Origin: a miscellaneous Crenarchaeota group-6 archaeon AD8-1
GTDB lineage: Archaea; Thermoproteota; Bathyarchaeia; Bathyarchaeales; Bathycorpusculaceae
Direction of reading: 5' to 3'
Length of the DNA: 38,245 nucleotides
Assembly (NCBI GenBank): GCA_001273385.1
Contig: LFWW01000014.1
Span: forward strand, 1-38,245
Part shown: one piece after another, positions 1-8,060 of the stretch
Position numbering within the stretch: position 1 is the stretch's first letter
Layout of the letters: each line of letters starts with the position of its first letter
Position numbers and translations under genes: made by a program
The notes under the pieces: generated by a model
What the model was told of the DNA's origin: nothing
Databases searched by the model: none
What the model saw: only the letters and a program-made list of their open reading frames with translations

Positions 1-42
1 AAAGACGGTGTGATAAACGCTGTTCTTATAAGTAAAAATTAA
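1..42 (+). CDS. rps8e: 30S ribosomal protein S8e, C-terminal end (partial)
   Basis: Frame 1 is open from the window edge and stops with TAA at 40-42, giving the 13 residues KDGVINAVLISKN. From memory, archaeal S8e proteins end in a conserved 'GQDGV(V/I)N(A/G)VLI' stretch, and this tail matches it. S8e and SRP19 are neighbours in many archaea, which supports the call. Here the two genes are convergent, and their stop codons overlap (TAA at 40-42 on plus, TAA at 41-39 on minus). Only the last codons are visible, so the call rests on a short match plus context. Confidence 0.6.
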   Translation, partial: KDGVINAVLISKN

Positions 43-359
43 GATTTCTTCTTTTCATTTCTTATAGTATTAGCTCTATTTTTAAAAAGCTTGGTTGCAA
101 TTTTATTAATTAATTGTCCTTTCGAATATTTCTTTTCAACCAATAATAATCCAGTTCTAACCCAAGGTTTTTTTGGGTAGCTTATGTCAGGATTAAGTTC
201 GCATTGAAAACCTAATTTTGAAACAAAGTTCACAATCTCATTTATTTTCGGAGATTTTACAGCAAGATTTTTAGATACCCTGCGACCCATTTTTCTTGTT
301 CTATTTGAATCAAAATAGGCTGGCCATATTACGCTTTTATCCTTTTTTCTCACTTTCAA
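39..359 (-). CDS. srp19: Signal recognition particle 19 kDa protein SRP19
   Basis: SRP19 binds the tips of helices 6 and 8 of 7S RNA and prepares the particle to receive SRP54 in co-translational membrane targeting. The 106-residue product has the family's N-terminal 'VIWPAYFDSNRTRKMGRRVSK' region at about residues 10-30 and a lysine/arginine-rich tail, and its length is normal for archaeal SRP19. The start is TTG at 359 with AGGTGA just upstream. An in-frame GTG two codons later is an alternative with slightly better spacing. It lies 12 bases downstream of glutamyl-tRNA synthetase and is probably the last gene of the isoprenoid operon. Confidence 0.9.
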   Translation of the reverse strand: MKVRKKDKSVIWPAYFDSNRTRKMGRRVSKNLAVKSPKINEIVNFVSKLGFQCELNPDISYPKKPWVRTGLLLVEKKYSKGQLINKIATKLFKNRANTIRNEKKKS

Positions 360-371
360 TCTTCACCTAAG

Positions 372-2129
372 TTATTTATGTGAATAATAGGTCACCAATT
401 TTCCTTCGTTTTGATCAACTCTTACAAACCCAAACCTCTCAAATTGTATAATAGTATTAGGTTTTAAATTTTTACAAGCGCTCTCAGCAAACCCATTATT
501 TATAGAAGCGTCAGGCATAATAACAACACAAGGAATATTTGCATTTTGACAAATCCAATGAATAAATTTTGACCTTAATTTTTTGGCTTCCTTATATGAT
601 TCACTAACATAAGATGCTTTAATATCATTATCATTAATTTGATCAATTCGAAAATTAAAAAGCTCCATTAATCTAAAAATTTTATCTTTGAATGAATTTT
701 TAACATCATTTTTATCAATCCAAAATGAAACCTGATTTTGATTTCCTTCCGGTATAATTTTGTAAGTTCGAAAACCTATATCAGGATTTTGAGGATGAAG
801 CTTAAGAGTAGCTTCAAAGATTCTAGGCACAAATTTTACTGTGAGCAAAATTGGATTTAATACAAGAAAGTATCTGTTAGTCTTAGGATCCAAAAATTTC
901 CTGTTATAAGAATATAAATTCTCCCAGCTTAGAGTAACATCAGCTGTTTTTGGTCCCACATCAATAATCATTTTCTTGATCGACTCTGGTTGTATCCCAC
1001 GTTTTTTTAATGCTTCAAAAGTTGCTAATCTGGGATCGTCCCAACCATAATAATCACCATCTTTAACTCCTTTAATGATCTTTGATTTGCTTAAAAGGGC
1101 ACCAGTAATTTTTAATCGACCATAATGAATTGTCTCTGGATAATCCCAAGCAAAATATTCATACATATATTTTTGGCGAACCATATTAGTTAAATGCTCT
1201 TTTCCACGAATAATGTGGGTGATTCCCATAAGATGATCATCTATTCCTGCTGCCATGTTATAAAGTGGCCAAACCCGGTATTTATTTCCAGTTCTCGGAT
1301 GAGGAGATTTATTTGTGTTAATTATTCTCAAAGCAGGCCAATCTCTAACTGCTGGATTAGGATGATAAATATCTGTTTTAATTCTAACAATAGCTTCACC
1401 TTCAGCATAAGCCCCTTCCAGCATTAAATTCCAGTGCTTTAGATTTTTCTTTACTGAAAAACTTCTACATTTACACTCTTTTTTTTGGTTTATTTTTTTT
1501 CTAAAATCATCCGGAACACATTTACAAACGTAAGCTTGTCCCTTGGATAGAAGCTTTTCAGCATAATCATAATAAATTGGGAGTCTATCACTTTGAATGT
1601 ATTCTTCATCAATAACACAGCCAAGCCATTCTAAATCTTTTCGAATAGAATCATAGAATTCTATAATAGGTTTTTTCACTTTAGGATCAGTGTCTTCAAA
1701 TCTTAAAATGAATTTTCCGCCATATTTTCTTGCGTATTCATGGCTTAGGATTATCGCTCTTGCAGATCCTAAATGCAGAACACAATCAGGATTTGGAGAA
1801 AATCTTGTTATAATCTTCGAGTATTCGTCAACACTTTTTAGGGGTGGAAGCTTCCTTTTTTCCTTAATTTTCTCTTTTTTATCAGCATTTGGCCATCTCT
1901 TTTTTACTATTTGAGTTTGTTCTTCAATAGAAAGAAGATTTATTTCTAAAACTGTTTTATCAATTAGGTTTGATAAATCTTTTATCCTCTTCTTAAGATC
2001 TGGGTACTCAACTATTATTTTTCCAATAATAGCACTCGATTGAGCTTTTCCATTATGTTTTATCGCATTTAGAAAAGTAACTTTTTGAATAATTTCGCTT
2101 AACTCTTTGTCTTTATCAAGAATCAACAT
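372..2129 (-). CDS. gltX: Glutamyl-tRNA synthetase (archaeal type)
   Basis: A class I aminoacyl-tRNA synthetase charging tRNA(Glu), and in many archaea also tRNA(Gln) before GatDE amidation. From the chosen start the protein has 585 residues. The HIGH-type motif reads HLGS at about 119-122, following FSPNPD, and the KMSKS-type motif reads LLSKSK at about 345-350. Two CxC pairs near residues 202-204 and 219-221 are candidate zinc ligands in the acceptor-binding insert. An archaeal/eukaryotic-type N-terminal helical extension of about 110 residues precedes the catalytic core. An upstream TTG at 2141 is in frame, but ATG at 2129 has AAGGT four bases ahead and is preferred. It lies 15 bases after the prenyl synthase gene, in the same operon. 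Confidence 0.93.
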   Translation of the reverse strand: MLILDKDKELSEIIQKVTFLNAIKHNGKAQSSAIIGKIIVEYPDLKKRIKDLSNLIDKTVLEINLLSIEEQTQIVKKRWPNADKKEKIKEKRKLPPLKSVDEYSKIITRFSPNPDCVLHLGSARAIILSHEYARKYGGKFILRFEDTDPKVKKPIIEFYDSIRKDLEWLGCVIDEEYIQSDRLPIYYDYAEKLLSKGQAYVCKCVPDDFRKKINQKKECKCRSFSVKKNLKHWNLMLEGAYAEGEAIVRIKTDIYHPNPAVRDWPALRIINTNKSPHPRTGNKYRVWPLYNMAAGIDDHLMGITHIIRGKEHLTNMVRQKYMYEYFAWDYPETIHYGRLKITGALLSKSKIIKGVKDGDYYGWDDPRLATFEALKKRGIQPESIKKMIIDVGPKTADVTLSWENLYSYNRKFLDPKTNRYFLVLNPILLTVKFVPRIFEATLKLHPQNPDIGFRTYKIIPEGNQNQVSFWIDKNDVKNSFKDKIFRLMELFNFRIDQINDNDIKASYVSESYKEAKKLRSKFIHWICQNANIPCVVIMPDASINNGFAESACKNLKPNTIIQFERFGFVRVDQNEGKLVTYYSHK

Positions 2130-2144
2130 TTTTACCTTCAAATG

Positions 2145-3215
2145 TCAAATAGATCTTTGCACTAAGAATTGTGCAAATGCTTTTAATTTCTCCTTTGCTT
2201 CAGATGAAGGCAAATATTGCTCTACGGAAAACCAACTATTTTCAACCATTTTTCCAGCTATTTTCTTTACATATTCAAAAGAACCGTGTTTTTTTATGAT
2301 ACTTATTGCTTCATCTCTTACTTTTTGATCAGAAGTGTGCATATCCAAGATTTCTATAAGCCTTTTTCTTTCTTTATTAGTCGCGATCTCCAAAGTATGA
2401 ATAACTAACAAAGTTCTTTTTCCTTCAGTTATATCCATTCCAATCGCCCCCTTTTTTTCCGCAAATATTTTACTTGTTAAATCTAAAATATCATCTTGCA
2501 TTTGAAAAGCAACTCCAATACTTTCAGCATACCTTCCGAGCCTGACCACCAAATCTTTATTAGCTCCGGCCAAAACAGCTGCAATTTTTGCAGCCATTCT
2601 AGCTAAAGTACCAGTTTTATATGCACACATTTGCAGATAATCTTCTTTAGTAAGAGGGTGAGAATTTGTTAACCCCTTATGCCATGCAATATCCATTGCT
2701 TGACCCAAGCTTAGATTAATCATTTCCTGAACATAAATTTCATAAATGTCCCGAAGAGTATCTGCTGGAATCTTATTTCTATTCATAATAAGAGGCAATA
2801 ATGGAAGATAATACATCGCATTCCCAGCATTTACCGCAATATCCAAACCAAACAATTTGTAAGTACATGGTGATTCTCGTCTTAGTTCTGATGAGTCTTC
2901 AACATCATCTATCATCAAAGTACCATTATGTATAACCTCGGGAATTATAGCAAAGTCCAAAAGCTCCATTGGATTTTTTCCCAAAGCCTCACATATTAAT
3001 AAAAAAAGAGCAGGACGCCATCTCTTGCCGCCTCTATCCAAAATATCCCATATAGGATTTGCTACACCTTTATCCAAAGTTTCTAAATTGTAACTATAAC
3101 TAGGAGGGTTAACTTGGAAAATTATATCAGCCTTAGAAAACTTTCGTGGAATATATTTTTCTATTGTTTTATCTATGAGAGACGTATACTCTTCGATAAA
3201 AGATAAGATATTCAA
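2145..3215 (-). CDS. Geranylgeranyl (polyprenyl) diphosphate synthase
   Basis: A trans-isoprenyl diphosphate synthase that condenses IPP with allylic diphosphates to make the chains of archaeal ether lipids. The 356-residue protein has the IPP-binding GGKRWRP at 62-68, the first aspartate-rich motif DDVED at 103-107 followed by LRR, and the second motif DDILD at 241-245. The spacing around the first motif (HNGTLMIDDVEDSSELRR) resembles eukaryotic type III GGPP synthases. The residue five positions before the first motif is Gly98, a small residue at the classical chain-length position. C20 is the likely product, but a longer one cannot be excluded. The start is TTG at 3215 with GAGGAGAT upstream, 3 bases after the isomerase stop. 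Confidence 0.88.
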   Translation of the reverse strand: MNILSFIEEYTSLIDKTIEKYIPRKFSKADIIFQVNPPSYSYNLETLDKGVANPIWDILDRGGKRWRPALFLLICEALGKNPMELLDFAIIPEVIHNGTLMIDDVEDSSELRRESPCTYKLFGLDIAVNAGNAMYYLPLLPLIMNRNKIPADTLRDIYEIYVQEMINLSLGQAMDIAWHKGLTNSHPLTKEDYLQMCAYKTGTLARMAAKIAAVLAGANKDLVVRLGRYAESIGVAFQMQDDILDLTSKIFAEKKGAIGMDITEGKRTLLVIHTLEIATNKERKRLIEILDMHTSDQKVRDEAISIIKKHGSFEYVKKIAGKMVENSWFSVEQYLPSSEAKEKLKAFAQFLVQRSI

Positions 3216-3218
3216 ATA

Positions 3219-4322
3219 TTAAGAATCTCCTCTTCTGGCATAGCTTTCTAAATCACAACCTCTTAATCGCAGCCATTCAGCTGTTTTACCTGTTACGACA
3301 ACAGGTGTCTTACTCAGTTCATTGATTGTCTTTGCTCCCACGAGGAACATAACATTCCTGAGTTCAGCCAACAAAAAAGACAATAAACTGCTGGTTTCAT
3401 TAACTCCACAAACTGCTGCTCGAAGAACAGGCCGAGCTATGCTCGTTAGACTTGCATTCATTGCCAATGCCTTAGCAATATCTAAACCAGTTCGAATCCC
3501 TCCAGAAGCAATAACTGGTATTCTCACCCCGTTATGTGCTTCTGCAATACAAGTAGCTGTTGGAATTCCCCAATCCCAAAAGGCTTCCCCTAACATGTGT
3601 TGATCTTGATTTTCTTCATTTATTGTTCGATAAAACTCAACAGCAGCAAAACTTGTTCCTCCAACACCACCTATATCAATAGCTTTTGCTCCAGCGGCTT
3701 CTATTGCCTTTGCTTCTTCTAATGCAATTCCACAACCAGTTTCCTTCACAATTATAGGTTTATCTATTGAATTGGCAATCTCAGCTATCTTTCTGGTTAT
3801 TCCTACAAAATTAGTTTGACCTTCAGGTTGAATTGCTTCTTGGAGTGGATTAAGATGAATAGCAACAGCGTCGGCATCAATCATTTTTATAATTTTTTTA
3901 ATTTCTTTTACACCATAACCATGAACAAGTTGAACTCCTCCAATGTTAGCAATAAGAAAGGCGGTTGGAGCTTTTTCTCTAGCCACAGCAAAAGTTTTCA
4001 CTAAATTTTTATCTTCTAAAGCAACCCTTTGACTACCAACGCCCATTCCAAGCTTAAGATTTTCAACAGATTCAGCAATAACAGAATTTATTTTTTCAGC
4101 TTCATGCGTACCTCCAGTCATAGCTCCTACAATTAAAGGAGCTGATAATCGATGTCCTAAGAATTTTGTTGAGAGATCAATCTTTTTTTTATCAATTTCT
4201 GGAAGAGCTTTATGAATAAATTGAATGTCTTCAAAACCTGATGTAACTTTCTTAGCTTGAGCAAGCTGATCTAGACAAATCTTAATGTGGTCCGCTTTTC
4301 TTTTTTCAGTTTCTTTTGACAT
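3219..4322 (-). CDS. fni: Isopentenyl-diphosphate delta-isomerase, type 2 (FMN-dependent)
   Basis: Interconverts IPP and DMAPP using reduced FMN in a TIM barrel, supplying the allylic primer for the neighbouring prenyl synthase. Visible family segments in order are the N-terminal GFEDIQFIHKALPE, MTGGTHEAEKIN, VGSQRVAL, ANIGGVQL, HLNPLQEAIQPEGQ (which includes the conserved catalytic Gln), VKETGCGI, DIGGVGGTSFAAVE and the phosphate-binding ASGGIRTGLDIAKA. The length of 367 residues is normal. The start is ATG at 4322, with GGAG six bases upstream. It follows isopentenyl phosphate kinase with a 2-base gap, consistent with sequential pathway steps in one transcript. Confidence 0.95.
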   Translation of the reverse strand: MSKETEKRKADHIKICLDQLAQAKKVTSGFEDIQFIHKALPEIDKKKIDLSTKFLGHRLSAPLIVGAMTGGTHEAEKINSVIAESVENLKLGMGVGSQRVALEDKNLVKTFAVAREKAPTAFLIANIGGVQLVHGYGVKEIKKIIKMIDADAVAIHLNPLQEAIQPEGQTNFVGITRKIAEIANSIDKPIIVKETGCGIALEEAKAIEAAGAKAIDIGGVGGTSFAAVEFYRTINEENQDQHMLGEAFWDWGIPTATCIAEAHNGVRIPVIASGGIRTGLDIAKALAMNASLTSIARPVLRAAVCGVNETSSLLSFLLAELRNVMFLVGAKTINELSKTPVVVTGKTAEWLRLRGCDLESYARRGDS

Positions 4323-4324
4323 TT

Positions 4325-5122
4325 TTACTCCTTCTCTAATAAGGTACCTTTAACTTTAGAACCGGTTAGAGCTTTGTAAACACGGTTAGGTTCATTTGCA
4401 TTAATAATTAAAACAGTAATACCTTGTTCGATAGCAGATGTTAACTCGTTTATTTTTCCCAACATCCCACCTGTAACATCCAATGAGTTTGAAGCAGCTA
4501 TGCTGTGCTTTTTGTCTTCCAATTCTTTTAAGGTGAGATGTTTATACAACTTTGAATTCTTTGTTTTTTTGGGATCTGAGTCACATAACCCATCAACATC
4601 TACTCCTATTACAATTTTATTTGCTCCAAAGTTTCGAGCTAAATAAGAAACGATTTGATCACCAGAAATTACAGTAAATCCTAAAGTGGAATCTAATATA
4701 GCATCTCCATAAAGAACTGGTGTAATTCCCATTTTCAATAATGATCCAATAATTGTTTGGTCAAAAAAATTAATTCGCCCATTCTCTGTAACAATACATG
4801 AAGATGGAGCTACGCTAACTGAAGGAAAGTTATGCCAAATAAGCGCATCCATAAAGAGTCCATTTAAAACAGTCATTACATGATGAGTCTCAGCAAAACC
4901 TACTTTTTGATATTCTTGCTTTAAACCTTCTTTTATACCATATTTTTTTGCTATAGGATGACCAAAACTTCCTCCACCATGCACAATTATTAATTGATTA
5001 ATGTTTGCTTTCTTTATCTCATTAGCTATACGATTTATTATTTCAGTTCTTGCAGACAGTTCTCCACTCTTATCAGTTATCACTGAACCACCTATTTTCA
5101 AGATAGTAAGTTTATTTGACAA
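4325..5122 (-). CDS. ipk: Isopentenyl phosphate kinase
   Basis: Phosphorylates isopentenyl phosphate to IPP, the last kinase step of archaeal mevalonate routes. It belongs to the amino acid kinase fold. The 265-residue protein begins with the nucleotide-binding KIGGSVITDKS at 9-19, then HGGGSFGH at 48-55, whose His55 corresponds to the substrate-phosphate-binding histidine that distinguishes IPKs from other members of the fold. Later segments include TPVLYGDAI, GVDVDGLC and DVTGGMLGKI. The start is TTG at 5122 with GGGG about six bases upstream. It lies 1-2 bases after the dehydratase small subunit, whose pathway needs this kinase. Confidence 0.94.
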   Translation of the reverse strand: MSNKLTILKIGGSVITDKSGELSARTEIINRIANEIKKANINQLIIVHGGGSFGHPIAKKYGIKEGLKQEYQKVGFAETHHVMTVLNGLFMDALIWHNFPSVSVAPSSCIVTENGRINFFDQTIIGSLLKMGITPVLYGDAILDSTLGFTVISGDQIVSYLARNFGANKIVIGVDVDGLCDSDPKKTKNSKLYKHLTLKELEDKKHSIAASNSLDVTGGMLGKINELTSAIEQGITVLIINANEPNRVYKALTGSKVKGTLLEKE

Positions 5123-5123
5123 A

Positions 5124-5525
5124 TTATTCCCCTTTTCTTGAATTCATAACAATTACTTTTTCATTATTAATTTGAACTTTATCACCTGATTTGATTTTCG
5201 AAATATCAATAAAATCCACGCAAGGTATATCGGATATAATTGCTCCTACAGCAATAACTGTTTCACATTCTTTATTGATAATACCAGCAGGTGAAGTCCC
5301 ATTTTTTTTCATTCTATATAAAGTATAAGATCCAACTGTCGAACCTTTTCCGGTAGGAAAAACTAAAATTTTATCTTTTACACTTTTTCCTTTGAGTTCA
5401 TGATCTTTTTCAATTATTTGACCGGATAGCGGATCGACACCCCCATAAAATGAAATAGGTTGTGAAGTCACTAAGGCTAAATTCTCAGCTTTTCCTTTCA
5501 TTATAATTCTTCCCTTCATTTCCAT
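5124..5525 (-). CDS. Phosphomevalonate dehydratase small subunit (AcnX-type)
   Basis: Small subunit of the aconitase-X family enzyme that dehydrates (R)-5-phosphomevalonate to trans-anhydromevalonate 5-phosphate. It shows the DUF126 features: KGRIIMKGKAE at the start, FYGGVDPLSG, and PTGKGSTVGSYTLYRM, whose conserved serine belongs to the predicted active-site loop. The frame stays open to an upstream start at 5552 (142 residues), but the ATG at 5525 has GGGGGTGA seven bases ahead and gives a family-typical 133 residues. A second ATG at 5519 would make an ATGA overlap with the large-subunit stop. Either start implies translational coupling between the two subunits. Confidence 0.9.
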   Translation of the reverse strand: MEMKGRIIMKGKAENLALVTSQPISFYGGVDPLSGQIIEKDHELKGKSVKDKILVFPTGKGSTVGSYTLYRMKKNGTSPAGIINKECETVIAVGAIISDIPCVDFIDISKIKSGDKVQINNEKVIVMNSRKGE

Positions 5526-6712
5526 TTTCCAGTCACCCCCGCGTCCACACACTGCTTTATACTACCCATTTTTGTGAGCATTTTATTATGTCTTGAATAA
5601 TAACATCCCTTTGCCGAGGTTGTTGCTACAGATTTGAATCTACCCTTTAAAGGAGCAACAGCCATACAAGTATCACATGCAAATTTTCCTCCTGCTTTTT
5701 CAATTATTTTAGTATATCCACGAATATCAGAAAGCTGTTTTGTACTTCTAGAGCTAGCCACCCAGAATTCAGTGTTAGGACAAATTTTCTTATTTTCTAA
5801 TAATCTAGCAATCTCGGCAATTTCTTTGATAGAACAATGAGGACAACCAATGCAAACTAATTCTATTTCAGAAACTGTATCATTTATATGAGAGTAAGCT
5901 TCTTTTATGTCACTCTGTTCTATAATAATATTATCTTTTGGAATTCGATACTTCTCAGATCCAGGAGTAATATTCTGGATATAGTATATTGGCTTTGAAC
6001 CAAAGGTTACAACGGAAGCAGAAAAGGATTTTAATCTATCCAAATCCACTTCCTTTATGCCGGTGATATAAGGGATTTTATTTTCAGCCTTTTTTCCTAT
6101 AACATAGCCTAGAGCGCCAAAATCTGAGAGATTTTTTAGTTTAGCGTTAACTATAATATTAATATCTGGAATTCGATTTTCATCCAAATGGAGACCATAA
6201 TAAGGTGTTTTACCTACAAATGCAGCTGCCAAAGCAGAAGGGCCTCCCTCTCTATTTGTTTTTGCACCAATAACTGAATTGGCAAAAGTCACTGCTGATG
6301 ATTCTGACCAAGCTATATGCTCTCCATACCGAGGAAGATTTCCTATTAGATAAGGTGTGCAGGTACATGATACTATAATACCCATCTTTTCAAAAGCTTT
6401 AATTACCAATCTCTGTTTTTTCGCAAAATCTTCACTTATTCCAAGATTTTTCCAGTTTTCCAAATCCATTCCTGCAGGATTAAGAGTAGTTAGAACTCTT
6501 ACCCGTCCATCTTTGGCCAATTCTTCCAAAAATGCTAATCCAGCATCTCCTAAGTTATGGTATGAAACTCCAGATACTTGAACAGAACCAACCTCTATTA
6601 ATTTATCAGCTCCATAAATATTTCCAAGAGCAACAAGGATTTCCATAGACTTTTTGACAGAAAATCCTTTATCCCCTCGTAACATACTTTCTTCTTCTCT
6701 TGTTAGATACAT
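5516..6712 (-). CDS. Phosphomevalonate dehydratase large subunit (AcnX-type)
   Basis: Catalytic subunit of the aconitase-X-type dehydratase acting on 5-phosphomevalonate in the archaeal mevalonate pathway. It carries an iron-sulfur cluster in the characterised archaeal enzyme. The 398-residue protein begins MYLTREEESML, the usual start of the family. Cysteine-rich spots that could hold the cluster are CTC at 116-118, CIGCPHC at 287-293 and CDTC at 346-349. SESSAVTFANSVIGAKTNRE at about 136-155 is another strongly conserved stretch. A GTG at 6721 would overlap the upstream stop as GTGA, but ATG at 6712 has GTGAT directly upstream and gives the normal N-terminus. Its partner small subunit follows with overlap. 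A hydroxyproline dehydratase role is unlikely in this operon. Confidence 0.92.
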   Translation of the reverse strand: MYLTREEESMLRGDKGFSVKKSMEILVALGNIYGADKLIEVGSVQVSGVSYHNLGDAGLAFLEELAKDGRVRVLTTLNPAGMDLENWKNLGISEDFAKKQRLVIKAFEKMGIIVSCTCTPYLIGNLPRYGEHIAWSESSAVTFANSVIGAKTNREGGPSALAAAFVGKTPYYGLHLDENRIPDINIIVNAKLKNLSDFGALGYVIGKKAENKIPYITGIKEVDLDRLKSFSASVVTFGSKPIYYIQNITPGSEKYRIPKDNIIIEQSDIKEAYSHINDTVSEIELVCIGCPHCSIKEIAEIARLLENKKICPNTEFWVASSRSTKQLSDIRGYTKIIEKAGGKFACDTCMAVAPLKGRFKSVATTSAKGCYYSRHNKMLTKMGSIKQCVDAGVTGKWK

Positions 6713-6717
6713 AGAAA

Positions 6718-8043
6718 TCACAGATAATTATTCAAATTAATTTGATCGTAGTCTACTTTTTTAAATCCTTTTCCGGCAGTTTTATCTGGAATAGTGGCAT
6801 CTAAACCAACTTTGCATGTCCTAGCTTTTTTTCCTTCGCTTAGATCGCCAGAAGGATCTAAAGATGATCCTCTCATATTTGGAAGAACAACTGCATTTTT
6901 ATCAGCTTGGAATCTAGTTGCCAAAGACCATTCAACATCATTTGAGTCATAAATATCTATATCATTATCAACGATAACACAATGTTTTAGTGATCTATGA
7001 CCCTTAAAGGCAGCTTCAATGGCTTTTTTGCCATCATCGAAATGTTTTTTTCTTATTTTTATTACTGCATGAAGCCAACTACAACCTCCTGGAGTTATAT
7101 AAACATCTTTGCAATCACACACTTTATTAACAGATGTGTAGATAGCGGGCTCCATTGGCATTCCCATCAAGAATTTATGCTCGTTTTTTCCAGCTAGTAT
7201 TGCCTGATAGATGGGCTTTTTTCGGTGAGTAATACATTTTATCTCAATTACTGGTTGTTGTCTTACTTTATCGACTATTCCAGTTAAATCCAGAAAAGGT
7301 CCTTCCGGAGCCTTTTCTTTTGTAATTCTTCCTTCCAACACAATTTCACAATTTTTAGGAACTTCAATATCAACTGTCTTACATTTTACCAATTCTAGAG
7401 GCTCAAGAGAGTTGGACATTGCTAATTCATCAACACCTTTGGGAAGAGAAGTTGCAGCAGAAAGCAAAGTTGCTGTGGAATTACCGATACAAATAGCTAT
7501 TTCAAGCTCTCCACCAGCTTTCTTAAGAGCAGTATCTGTTCCTCTTTCTTCAACAATTCTAGCTACAAACTTGTTTTTATCCAGTAACATTAATCTATGA
7601 AAACACATATTTCTGCCCAATTCAGGATCTTTTACTATTGATACACCTGAAGGGATATATTTACCACCATCTTTTCGGGTGTATTTAAGTATCGGAAGCT
7701 TGGTAACATCAACATTTTTTTCGACAACTTCTTGACATTCTCCTTTATTTACCATTTTGGGCGGGATTGGATTTTTCATAGCTCTTGAAAGACTACATAA
7801 AAGTTCTCGCCTTTCTAAGTTCAAAGCGTTTGCAATTAATAATTTAGAAGAAACCAATCCTGCAACTACAGGGATTCTTGATTCTTTAACTTTCTCAAAT
7901 ATCACAGGTTTCTCATTAAGAGAGCTTATTATGGCAGCTATCTCATATTCAGTTGTAACCTCTCTAGTTACATGAATTAATTTGGCATTTTTATCTAACT
8001 TATTTAAAAAGTCCCTTAAACCCAATTTTTTTGCCTCACTCAT
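6718..8043 (-). CDS. Anhydromevalonate phosphate decarboxylase (UbiD family)
   Basis: A UbiD-family, prenylated-FMN-dependent decarboxylase. Next to AcnX-type phosphomevalonate dehydratase and IPK it is best read as the enzyme turning trans-anhydromevalonate 5-phosphate into isopentenyl phosphate, as shown for Aeropyrum pernix. The 441 residues include the UbiD hallmarks YIPSGVSIVKDPELGRNMCFHR (in two parts, cofactor-binding), IAICIGNSTATLL, EGPFLDLTG, ITPGGCSWLHAVI and the C-terminal RFQADKNAVVLP. The start is ATG at 8043, 17 bases after the mevalonate kinase stop. It needs prenylated FMN from a UbiX protein, which is not in this window. Other UbiD substrates are possible by family alone, but the context makes this assignment strong. 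Confidence 0.92.
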   Translation of the reverse strand: MSEAKKLGLRDFLNKLDKNAKLIHVTREVTTEYEIAAIISSLNEKPVIFEKVKESRIPVVAGLVSSKLLIANALNLERRELLCSLSRAMKNPIPPKMVNKGECQEVVEKNVDVTKLPILKYTRKDGGKYIPSGVSIVKDPELGRNMCFHRLMLLDKNKFVARIVEERGTDTALKKAGGELEIAICIGNSTATLLSAATSLPKGVDELAMSNSLEPLELVKCKTVDIEVPKNCEIVLEGRITKEKAPEGPFLDLTGIVDKVRQQPVIEIKCITHRKKPIYQAILAGKNEHKFLMGMPMEPAIYTSVNKVCDCKDVYITPGGCSWLHAVIKIRKKHFDDGKKAIEAAFKGHRSLKHCVIVDNDIDIYDSNDVEWSLATRFQADKNAVVLPNMRGSSLDPSGDLSEGKKARTCKVGLDATIPDKTAGKGFKKVDYDQINLNNYL

Positions 8044-8060
8044 TAGTAATGAAAATCAAG

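Noticed and set aside
3495-3515. GTTCGAATCC-like tRNA T-arm motif
   Set aside because: It lies inside the isomerase gene, and no acceptor, D or anticodon arms can be drawn around it.
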